From contig NZ_JBHUMM010000002.1 of the NCBI RefSeq assembly GCF_042685085.1, positions 186,001 to 250,000 on the forward strand: 64,000 bases of DNA, in the 5' to 3' direction. The translations under genes and the position numbers were made by a program. Below the pieces are notes generated by a model. It worked only from the letters and a program-made list of their open reading frames with translations, had not been told where the DNA came from and searched no databases. The DNA comes from Marinicrinis sediminis (GTDB lineage Bacteria > Bacillota > Bacilli > Paenibacillales > KCTC-33676). Below, in pieces: positions 18,378 through 25,442 of this stretch (position 1 is its first letter; the number at the start of each line of letters is the position of its first letter).

Positions 18378-18406
18378 ATGATAACCGTGTTCAAGTCCAG
18401 AGTCAA
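18378..18406 (-). promoter_or_regulatory. Sigma-A promoter of the valS leader
   Basis: TTGACT (18401-18406), a 17-base spacer and TATCAT (18378-18383) on the minus strand, five of six matches in each box. The start of transcription would be about 18371, just upstream of the T-box stem I. Confidence 0.7.
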
Positions 18407-18527
18407 TAAGCGAATGTCCGGATGATGTGTGAAGGGTTCTCATCCATCTCATGCGTGCATATATCTAATAAGCGGATTCCGTGTTCCTAAAGCGTCATGT
18501 CCAACTTCTGCAAAGGAGGATTCCATC

Positions 18528-18692
18528 ATGCATCAATGGTGGCTGAAGATACGCCTGTCTCTGCGTGCCGTCATCTTCCCGCTGATCTGCATCCAATTTT
18601 TTCGCACGCTGCTCTTCCCGACTCCTTTTGATGTGTTTATCCTGTTCGTTCTCTTTTTGGCTTATCTGGGCTTTCTGTTGCAGGTGTATTGA
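18528..18692 (+). CDS. Small hydrophobic membrane protein, function unknown
   Basis: A 54-aa protein beginning MHQWWLKIRLSLRAV, with two hydrophobic segments (about 12-28 and 33-52) and basic residues only at the N-terminus. I do not recognise a family. The case for a real gene is the strong ribosome site AAAGGAGG (18512-18519) eight bases before the ATG and the coherent membrane-protein composition. It is divergent from the valS leader and convergent with the next gene. Confidence 0.65.
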   Translation: MHQWWLKIRLSLRAVIFPLICIQFFRTLLFPTPFDVFILFVLFLAYLGFLLQVY

Positions 18693-18702
18693 GTCTCGGG
18701 GA

Positions 18703-19026
18703 TTACCAGTCCCACTTGCCTTTCCCGAGGCCAATCTTTTGCTCCAGCAGGTTCATCAAGGACTGCTTTTGAGGTTGCAGCGCGTCTGTTGTACAGACCG
18801 ACTCCGGCTTGAAATGCAGTTCTTTTGCTTTAGCCAGGCTCGTCTCACTCAAATTATTGGTCGTTTCTGCGTGTTCAAAACAAGGTGGTGCAATATACGT
18901 GCTGTGCGTACGCTCCAGAATAATTCTCGTATCTCCTGGAGGCTCCGTCTCCACTTCAATGAACATCGCCGCGATCATGCCGATCACAAGCACAGCCGGC
19001 AGTCCGATCAGCCATCCTTTTTTCAT
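18703..19026 (-). CDS. Hypothetical membrane-anchored protein
   Basis: A 107-aa protein beginning MKKGWLIGLPAVLVIGMIAAMF, an N-terminal membrane anchor or uncleaved signal, followed by an extracytoplasmic part with two cysteines (PPCFEHAE and ESVCTTD) that could form a disulfide. The C-terminus is QKIGLGKGKWDW. No family recognised. The ATG at 19026 follows GGAGTGAG; an in-frame start at 19080 would put 18 polar residues before the helix. It is a single gene whose end almost meets that of the small plus-strand gene. Confidence 0.6.
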   Translation of the reverse strand: MKKGWLIGLPAVLVIGMIAAMFIEVETEPPGDTRIILERTHSTYIAPPCFEHAETTNNLSETSLAKAKELHFKPESVCTTDALQPQKQSLMNLLEQKIGLGKGKWDW

Positions 19027-19218
19027 CTCTCGCTCACTCCAGTTCCTTCGAGCAGGTACGTGAAATGTCTCCTGCTGCAATCTTGATCAGAGACATCATA
19101 TCATACCCCCTGCCCTCAAGCTATGGACGAGAAGTGAACGGCGCTCCCCAAGCCGAGCGGATCAATACCATCGCCTGTCTTGTTTATAGCCTGACGGGAT
19201 ATGAGCAGACTTCTTTCT

Positions 19219-19266
19219 CTGTCCTACTGTCTTTCTGTCTTTCTGTCTAGCTGTCTAGCTGTCTAT
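19219..19266. repeat. 8-bp tandem repeat, six units
   Basis: Six consecutive octamers: CTGTCCTA, CTGTCTTT twice, CTGTCTAG twice, CTGTCTAT. The last unit contains the stop codon of the serine hydrolase (19263-19265). It is a short array of the kind that changes length by strand slippage. Confidence 0.85.
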
Positions 19267-20531
19267 TGAAGAAGAAGGTTGCTTTCAAAATCAGCAAGCA
19301 TTTGATTAATCTTCGTCTCCAAACCTCCGCGTTGCATGGAATCCCCAATATTGGTAAGGAAGATGGCAATCGTATCCTGGTCCGATTTCAAACGGATTAA
19401 ACTGGTGAAGTCAACCGTATGACCAGTATGATATATCCATCCTTTCGCATCATTTATATTCCATCCATATCCATAGCCTTCCCCGTTTACCGCCTGCTCG
19501 GGTGTCAACATGCGCGCATAACTTTCCTCAGACAAGCCTTCTTTCCTGAGGATGGCCAGTCCCCACTTGTGAAGATCTTCCGCTGACGCATACAACCCTC
19601 CAGCAGAATAAAACACCGAGGCATCATACTCCATGAACGGGGATGCTTCGGCCTTTCCATCATATTCATACCCCTTTGCAAACGGCTCTTGTTTGCGGTC
19701 TTTTTCCAAATACCCCGTGTGGTTCAGCTCCAGCGGTCCCAAGATGCGCTGCTGCACATAATCCGCGTAGGACATTCCGGATGCCTTCTCTATCAGCGCA
19801 CCCAGTACCACGTAGCCGGTATTGCTGTAATGATACCCCTTTCCCGGGTGAACGGGCTTTGTTTGCGCATCCAGTGCAAATTGGAGTAGCTTCTGAGCAG
19901 TCACTCCTTGTGTCCACCGTATCAATTCGAGCTGTTCCATTTGTCCGATCTCAGCCACATAATCTCCAAGTCCAGCGGTATGGGTAACCAACTGATGAAT
20001 GGTCATCCCATTGTTCACAACAGGATGATCGATATAATCCGATACAGGATCATTCACATTCAGCTTTCCTTCCTCCTGCAAGGCGAGTATGGCGTAAGCT
20101 GTAAAGGCCTTGGATAAAGAACCGATGCGAAAGACGGTATCGGTCGTATTCGGCACTCGCTCTTCCATATCGGCATCTCCGTATGCCCGGGAAAACAGGA
20201 CATCTTCTCCCCTAGCAAACAAGATGACCCCGTTGAACTTTCTTTCCGTCAGAAACGTATCCAGCTCGGAAAAGCGCTCACGCATGGCCGGATCATCCAT
20301 CTTCTCGGAAATCTTCTCTTTCTTGCCGTCATCCTGCTCCGAAGTAGGGTCCGCTTCGTTCACAGGGACGGAGATCGAAGTCGGGGCGGGGGGTGAAACT
20401 TCTTCATTGGACGAGTGTTTGTTCTGTTCATTGTTGCATGCTCCCAGTACGGACAGGATGACGACAAGTAGGATTAGTAGTGCAAAAGACTGCACTCGTT
20501 TTTTCCTGGTTGCTGTGTTCATTGTAGGCAA
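19263..20531 (-). CDS. Serine hydrolase lipoprotein (class C beta-lactamase/DD-peptidase fold)
   Basis: A secreted lipoprotein of the beta-lactamase/penicillin-binding fold, about 420 aa. The lipobox is LGAC, followed by a Ser/Pro/Glu-rich spacer. Active-site motifs: SLSK (SxxK) in FRIGSLSKAFTAYA, YSN in YHYSNTGYVVLG, and HTGH in place of KTG near the C-terminus. These enzymes act on peptides or esters; substrate cannot be told. End is firm, start is not: TTG at 20531 lies about eight bases after AGAGGTG; GTG at 20540 and ATG at 20522 are in frame, and a perfect AAGGAG (20562-20567) sits before an in-frame ATT at 20553. Confidence 0.88.
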   Translation of the reverse strand: MPTMNTATRKKRVQSFALLILLVVILSVLGACNNEQNKHSSNEEVSPPAPTSISVPVNEADPTSEQDDGKKEKISEKMDDPAMRERFSELDTFLTERKFNGVILFARGEDVLFSRAYGDADMEERVPNTTDTVFRIGSLSKAFTAYAILALQEEGKLNVNDPVSDYIDHPVVNNGMTIHQLVTHTAGLGDYVAEIGQMEQLELIRWTQGVTAQKLLQFALDAQTKPVHPGKGYHYSNTGYVVLGALIEKASGMSYADYVQQRILGPLELNHTGYLEKDRKQEPFAKGYEYDGKAEASPFMEYDASVFYSAGGLYASAEDLHKWGLAILRKEGLSEESYARMLTPEQAVNGEGYGYGWNINDAKGWIYHTGHTVDFTSLIRLKSDQDTIAIFLTNIGDSMQRGGLETKINQMLADFESNLLLQ

Positions 20532-20626
20532 TACACACACCTCTTTCCTGAATATGTATATCTCCTTATACGATTGTCATTGAAAGAGGTTTCATTATAT
20601 ATATTACCAGATCTAGATGAACTCCA

Positions 20627-20706
20627 ATAAAAATCCCTCCTGACAGTTCCTTGCGCAAGTAAGAAGCACCTGCAAACAAGGGATAACAACTGTGCAGAAG
20701 GGAGGG
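20627..20706 (-). terminator. Probable terminator of the amylase gene
   Basis: On the minus strand CCCTCC and ACAGTT pair with AACTGT and GGAGGG across a long internal region, followed by ATTTTTATT. It lies 30 bases after the amylase stop. The long loop makes it less certain than the other terminators. Confidence 0.5.
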
Positions 20707-20736
20707 TACAACACGCAAGTCCATGCAATGAATTAA

Positions 20737-22755
20737 TTAGAAGCTGACATTTACAACTGGATTACTGGCAGATACGGTATAGGTTCGATTTCCACCGCTC
20801 TGCCACTGGACATTATTATTGGCATCCTTTTTGATCGCCTTGAATTCAATGGCTTGTCCGGCAGGCAAATCAACCGTAAAGGTCCAGGTCGGATAATTCG
20901 TTGTGCTTCCTGGGCCCAGGGCTTGAGCCGTATTCCAGTTCCCCAATTCGGAGGTATTGCCGACGAGGTATACATTTTGCCCCCAGGTCGTGGTCGCATT
21001 TTGAATGTTAAAGGTCACCGTAACCGTATTCCCCGGGTTGGTCGTTCCCGGCTTGGTAGCGGTTACAACCCCGTCCTTGATCCAGGCATCCTGGGTTACC
21101 AGATAGCCGGGATTCTGTGAAGCCGGAACTTGCTGGCCATTGCTGTTGAAGATGACGCTGGCCTGATCCCATCCGTTGATGGTATAGGCATACCAGCCAT
21201 CTCCCTCAGAGGTCATGGCCACGCCCGGCCAGGCAGCGCCTTCTCGGGTTGGCGTCACAGAATCATCATAATAATACATATTTGGGGTTCCCCATCCGTC
21301 CGGTTTGTAGAAGTGAACGGTCAAGTCCCCTCCAGGGGTTACCACACCGGATTCATAGAGAACCGCAATTTGTCCACCGCCCAGATTACCCGTCAATCTT
21401 CCATTAGAGACGGTGAAGGTTCCGCCGCCGCTGGCCTTGTTCTGATAAGTGCCATTTGCGAGGTTTGTCGGAGAATCAATATATGCATTGCCTCCGAGAT
21501 TGATAATCGCCGTTCCTTTCGTTCCACGATCTACGATGAGGATTTCATTCCCCTGCGTGCGCATATATTCATTTTGTCCGACCATCGCGTTGTGGAATTG
21601 ATTGATAGCCTTCACATCCGGGTCCTTCCACAGGTTGTCCCCTGGTTGACCGAGACTGGAAGCAAACTTGCCTCCTCCCGCCGGGCGGTTGAAGAACAGG
21701 GAAGTCGTACCGGAACGTGCTGCGATCATGGCCCAGCCCATCTTGAGCTGCCAGTCGCTCATGTAGGTAGATTCGTTTCCGTCGTTCGCATAGGTATCAT
21801 GCGATTCTACCCAGGTAACCAGCTTGGACGGGCTGACTCCGCTCGAACCGTAATCTACCAGGTTGTTCACACTCTTGTTGCTATGATGACCAACCGCATT
21901 TCGGATTCGGTGCCCATAGCTGGATGGCGTCACACTCATGTAATTGGCGTACCCGGCAAAATTGTCCGCGCCCCCTTGCAGTACCTCTCCATACAAGTAC
22001 AGGTTGTTGGCATTGTTGAGGGAACCGAATACACGCGGCCAGAAATTGGAGCCAGCTGGATCATTCGGAAGCTCGATATGCTTCGCTGCATCGAAACGGA
22101 ATCCATCCGCACCGAGACTAATGGCATCATTGAGGAAGTTAATGATCATGTTTTGCAGTTCCTGATTGGAAGTGTTCAAATCAGGCAGACCGATGCCCCA
22201 CTGTGTCACCTGCCATCTGTCATTGTAGTTTTCAATACCTCGGGCTTCATGCCAGAAGTACGGATTGTTCTTGATGGCCGGATCTACATTGTTGGCTGGC
22301 GTATACTGCAAGCCACCACCCCCGGCATTTCCGGTATGATTAGCTACGACATCAACGATAATGCTGATTCCGTATTGTTCTGCTTCCTCACACAATCTCT
22401 TGAACTGATTGCGATCTCCTAACTGATTGTTGCCAATATAGAAGTTGGTTGGCTGGTAGAGTACCCACCAGTAACTGCCACCCATCGTCGGTTCCTTGGT
22501 GCCTTGAATCGGGGATGTTTGAATCGACTTGAAGCCTGCCGCTGCTATTGCAGGCAGATTGTTGGTAATGCTGTCAAAGGACCAGTTCCATGCATGGAAA
22601 ATCAGACCGTCTTTCGTCTGTGCCGGCAATCCATAATTCGTCGCTGCCTGTACCTGCTGCTGAGGCGGTTCCGCGATAGGAACGACACCCCACGTCTGCA
22701 GCATCATAACCGCTGCTAATATTACACTCCATACTGCTTTTTTTCCGAATTTCAT
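20737..22755 (-). CDS. Secreted alpha-amylase (GH13) with two starch-binding domains
   Basis: A 672-aa extracellular alpha-amylase that hydrolyses internal alpha-1,4 links of starch. Signal peptide about 1-38 (MKFGKKAVWSVILAAVMM). The GH13 barrel shows region I DVVANH (135-140), nucleophile D222 in GFRFDAAKH, acid/base E257 in YLYGEVLQ, and D320 in ESHDTY. The C-terminus carries a CBM26-like domain (VHFYKPDGWGTPNMYYYDD) and a CBM20 domain (VTFNIQNATTTWGQNVYLVG...LGNW). ATG at 22755 follows AAAGGGG; the 31 extra upstream residues in frame are not a signal peptide. It has its own promoter, cre-like site and terminator, and interrupts the order valS-spoVID conserved in B. subtilis. Confidence 0.95.
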   Translation of the reverse strand: MKFGKKAVWSVILAAVMMLQTWGVVPIAEPPQQQVQAATNYGLPAQTKDGLIFHAWNWSFDSITNNLPAIAAAGFKSIQTSPIQGTKEPTMGGSYWWVLYQPTNFYIGNNQLGDRNQFKRLCEEAEQYGISIIVDVVANHTGNAGGGGLQYTPANNVDPAIKNNPYFWHEARGIENYNDRWQVTQWGIGLPDLNTSNQELQNMIINFLNDAISLGADGFRFDAAKHIELPNDPAGSNFWPRVFGSLNNANNLYLYGEVLQGGADNFAGYANYMSVTPSSYGHRIRNAVGHHSNKSVNNLVDYGSSGVSPSKLVTWVESHDTYANDGNESTYMSDWQLKMGWAMIAARSGTTSLFFNRPAGGGKFASSLGQPGDNLWKDPDVKAINQFHNAMVGQNEYMRTQGNEILIVDRGTKGTAIINLGGNAYIDSPTNLANGTYQNKASGGGTFTVSNGRLTGNLGGGQIAVLYESGVVTPGGDLTVHFYKPDGWGTPNMYYYDDSVTPTREGAAWPGVAMTSEGDGWYAYTINGWDQASVIFNSNGQQVPASQNPGYLVTQDAWIKDGVVTATKPGTTNPGNTVTVTFNIQNATTTWGQNVYLVGNTSELGNWNTAQALGPGSTTNYPTWTFTVDLPAGQAIEFKAIKKDANNNVQWQSGGNRTYTVSASNPVVNVSF

Positions 22756-22987
22756 CCTCTTACCCCTTTCATTTGTTAGTTTGCCTGTGCCTGCTGATAC
22801 ATCCAACTCGTACATTTCGCACTGCCGCAAATAATTTTTTAAATGCACCGAGTCATGAATGCGCTTACAGACCTATGGACAATACATCCTTTGGACTCTA
22901 TAAATCTGCTTCATCCCTCCTTATAATAAAAATATACAGCTCAACACGGTGTCTGCTCCCTGCCTGTCCTTCCCAAATCCACAGAAT

Positions 22988-23001
22988 GGAAAACGCTTTC
23001 T
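22988..23001. promoter_or_regulatory. cre-like site (CcpA) in the amylase leader
   Basis: GGAAAACGCTTTCT matches the catabolite-responsive element TGWAARCGYTWNCA at 12 of 14 positions and is nearly palindromic. It lies about 35-48 bases downstream of the predicted amylase transcription start, where CcpA can act as a roadblock. Amylase genes of Bacillales are classic CcpA targets. Confidence 0.6.
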
Positions 23002-23041
23002 TGATTCCATTTAGTAAACCGGTTTCTTTATTTATTACATA

Positions 23042-23071
23042 TATAATATCATTTAATGAAAATAATAGTCA
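23042..23071 (-). promoter_or_regulatory. Sigma-A promoter of the amylase gene
   Basis: TTGACT (23066-23071), an 18-base AT-rich spacer and TATTAT (23042-23047) on the minus strand, five of six matches in each box. It leaves a leader of about 280 bases before the amylase ATG, in which I see only the cre-like site. Confidence 0.6.
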
Positions 23072-23090
23072 AGTTATTCTACTAATAAAT

Positions 23091-23123
23091 AAAAGAGAGT
23101 ACAGCGGGAAACTGTACTCTCTT
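23091..23123 (-). terminator. Terminator downstream of spoVID
   Basis: AAGAGAGTACAG and CTGTACTCTCTT make a 12-bp stem with a short loop; on the minus strand it is followed by TTTATTTATT. It lies 47 bases after the spoVID stop and just upstream of the amylase promoter. Confidence 0.85.
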
Positions 23124-23169
23124 CATGCTCTAAAGTGTATTCTACTTGTCTCGTGACACTCATCCCCGG

Positions 23170-24432
23170 TTATCCGAGGGATGGAATATACAAGATTTGC
23201 CCTTCTTCGATGTGATCCTGCTCCAGGCGATTATAGAGCAACAATTCCCGCGGGTTCATCTCATAGCGTTCTGCAATCGTGTCGATGGTATCCTGCTTTT
23301 GCACGATACACAGTCGCATCCGCTTGAATTCATCCTGCTCCTGACGCTGGCTCAGGAACAGACTTTTCCATGCAGCACCGCTGCTGCTTTCATCTTCCGT
23401 TGACGCATTGCCTGCCTGGATGTCGTCTGCTGCGGCGTCTTGCTCTTCCTGGCCTTGCTCGTCAAAAGGCTGATCTTCTCTATGTATGAGCGATTTGAGG
23501 CCTTTCATCAGTCCCTTTTTCTCCGGGACTTCCTCGGTCACTTCTGCCGCTTCCTCTTTCTTCGAACCAAAGGCAATTTTCATTTTCTTGCCCTTCTCCG
23601 GCTGTGGTTCTACCTGCTCTTGCTCTGCGGCTTCCTCATTCAACATCGGATTCGGCTGGTTCATCTCATTCGCTTCCTGCATTGCTTTATTGAATTTCTC
23701 AGCAGCTTCATTCATCACTTCTGATTGTTCATTCGCTGGAGCCTTTTCCTTACCCTTTTCCATGACAGAATCGGGTTTGTTGTCATCCTTTTTGGCAGGT
23801 GCTTGTTTGGGCATTTCTTTCTTGGCTTCCTGCTTGGGTTCTTCTTTTTTCTCCGGCTTTTTGGCAGGCGGTTTTTCCTCCACCTGCTGTCCGATGGAAG
23901 GGGTATCCTGATTGGCCGGAAGCTTTTCTCCTCGCAAGGCGGCCTGATCTTCCTCATTCGATACCTGATCAGCATTTGACAAGGCACTGGTTTGAGCCTC
24001 TGCCTGATCGCCTGCACGGCTGTATTCCCTCTCCGTTTCTTTCCATACCTCATCCGCTTCCGAAGTACGCAGCATTTCAATGCCATCGAGCGACAGCACC
24101 CCTGTTACACTCAAGCTGCGCGGATTCACCAGATCGATGTCAAAATGGTCGATGTCCACCTTTAATTCATCAAGACTCGTAATCCGGCTCATTGGCAGCG
24201 TAATTTCAACCGGGATCTCGTGCTGCAGCTTTTGCAGACTTCTATTTTCGGAAACGGTATAGGCACCGCTTAGCAGTAAATGACCTTTTAAAACCGCTTG
24301 TTCGGCTTGGGACATGACTTCAATTTTAGGCAGCAGTTCGATTTCTTCAATTTGCTCCAGTCCGTCCAGTTGCTGCTGCAATTGCACTCGCTCGTAAATA
24401 TCAAACCGCAATCCTTTTGGGTCACCGGTCAC
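23170..24432 (-). CDS. spoVID: SpoVID-like spore coat assembly protein with C-terminal LysM
   Basis: A 420-aa protein. The N-terminal domain (to about 120) follows the SpoVID pattern: FDIYERVQLQQQLDGLEQIEEIELLPKI, then VLKGHLLLSGAY. A long acidic/lysine-rich low-complexity middle (KKPEKKEEPKQEAKKE) follows. The last 45 residues are a LysM domain (CIVQKQDTIDTIAERYEMNP...ILYIPSLG). In B. subtilis SpoVID drives encasement of the forespore by coat proteins and binds SafA and SpoIVA. GTG at 24432 follows GGGAGG by seven bases; the ATG at 24468 lacks a ribosome site. Position beside the hem genes and valS agrees. The middle is diverged, so the ancestry rests on both ends. Confidence 0.82.
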   Translation of the reverse strand: MTGDPKGLRFDIYERVQLQQQLDGLEQIEEIELLPKIEVMSQAEQAVLKGHLLLSGAYTVSENRSLQKLQHEIPVEITLPMSRITSLDELKVDIDHFDIDLVNPRSLSVTGVLSLDGIEMLRTSEADEVWKETEREYSRAGDQAEAQTSALSNADQVSNEEDQAALRGEKLPANQDTPSIGQQVEEKPPAKKPEKKEEPKQEAKKEMPKQAPAKKDDNKPDSVMEKGKEKAPANEQSEVMNEAAEKFNKAMQEANEMNQPNPMLNEEAAEQEQVEPQPEKGKKMKIAFGSKKEEAAEVTEEVPEKKGLMKGLKSLIHREDQPFDEQGQEEQDAAADDIQAGNASTEDESSSGAAWKSLFLSQRQEQDEFKRMRLCIVQKQDTIDTIAERYEMNPRELLLYNRLEQDHIEEGQILYIPSLG

Positions 24433-24467
24433 CGCTATTCCTCCCTTCTCCATGTCTACTCTGTACA

Positions 24468-24496
24468 TATATATGAGAAAGGAAGGAGAGCATGAC
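24468..24496 (-). promoter_or_regulatory. Possible sigma-E promoter of spoVID
   Basis: GTCATGCT (24489-24496) and CATATATA (24468-24475), spaced by 13 bases on the minus strand, resemble the sigma-E boxes (6/8 and 5/8 matches). Transcription would begin about 30 bases before the GTG start. The match is modest and partly driven by AT-richness, but spoVID is a sigma-E gene in B. subtilis. Confidence 0.35.
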
Positions 24497-24586
24497 TAAA
24501 TATTTTTCTCCAAATAGGAAGATGTACACCATGATGCCCGTTTTGTGGACACCGAAATGAAAATGAACGCTCAAAAAGCATTTCAT

Positions 24587-25429
24587 CTAACCTCGAAGCA
24601 CATCGAGCAAATTTTGCATATCGTGCGGCAGTCCTGCTTCTACCTGTATGCTTTCTCTGCTCCAAGGATGCATAAATTGAAGGCGCTGTCCATGCAAGGC
24701 CTGTCTCCTGAATGTGCCCACGGGCTTTCCGCCATACAAGGTATCTCCAATTAGCGGGTGGCCGAGATGCTGCATATGAACCCGAATCTGATGGGTACGT
24801 CCGGTCTCCAGCTGCAATTGCACAAAAGCGGCCTTTTCAAATGATTCCAACACCGTATAGTGGGTCACAGCCTCCTGTCCGGTTGGCGACACCCTCCTGC
24901 GTGTTGCATGGTGACGATCCCGACCTATCGCAGCTGAAATGGTTCCTTGTTCAGGCAAGCGCCAGCTTCCCGAACATAGAGCCACATACATGCGGTCAAT
25001 CGCTTTGTTGCGCATATCCTCATCCAGTACCAGCCCCGCCCATTCATTCTTGGCATACAAAACAGGACCTGTGGTATCCAGGTCCAGTCGATGAATATGT
25101 TTCACGGCACACCTTTGCCCGGTCATGACGTAATGGCCAGCCACCCGATTCGCAAGCGTGTCCAGATCCTCAGGTGAGGAGGGATGAACGGCTACACCTG
25201 CCGGCTTGTTGACGACCAGGCAAAAATCATCCTCATAGCACACATCCAGCTCTTCGTAGGAAGGCTCGAAGCCATCATCCTGTTCCACAAACAGATGGAG
25301 TTTGATCAGCCCTTTCTCCTGTCTGATTCCATCCCGGGCACGCAATCGGCGCAGCCATTTCTCAGGCCATTGTCCAGGCCATTGGGATTCATCGATCAAC
25401 AGCCACTCACCGGCTCTGCGCATGTGCAT
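24587..25429 (-). CDS. RluA-family pseudouridine synthase
   Basis: A 280-aa RNA pseudouridine synthase of the RluA/RluD superfamily. The catalytic aspartate is in HRLDLDTTG, preceded by NKPAGVAVHPS and followed by LETGRTHQIRVHMQHLGHPLIGDTLYGG, the standard C-terminal motifs. An N-terminal S4-like region precedes it. It would isomerise specific uridines in rRNA or tRNA; the target cannot be told. It follows hemY by 13 bases and may be the last gene of the hemE-hemH-hemY transcript. No clear terminator follows before spoVID. Confidence 0.92.
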   Translation of the reverse strand: MHMRRAGEWLLIDESQWPGQWPEKWLRRLRARDGIRQEKGLIKLHLFVEQDDGFEPSYEELDVCYEDDFCLVVNKPAGVAVHPSSPEDLDTLANRVAGHYVMTGQRCAVKHIHRLDLDTTGPVLYAKNEWAGLVLDEDMRNKAIDRMYVALCSGSWRLPEQGTISAAIGRDRHHATRRRVSPTGQEAVTHYTVLESFEKAAFVQLQLETGRTHQIRVHMQHLGHPLIGDTLYGGKPVGTFRRQALHGQRLQFMHPWSRESIQVEAGLPHDMQNLLDVLRG

Positions 25430-25442
25430 CGCTCATTTCTCT

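Noticed and set aside
21130..22422. 430-codon open frame on the plus strand
   Set aside because: Antisense to the amylase gene, whose domains and catalytic residues are unmistakable; no ribosome site.
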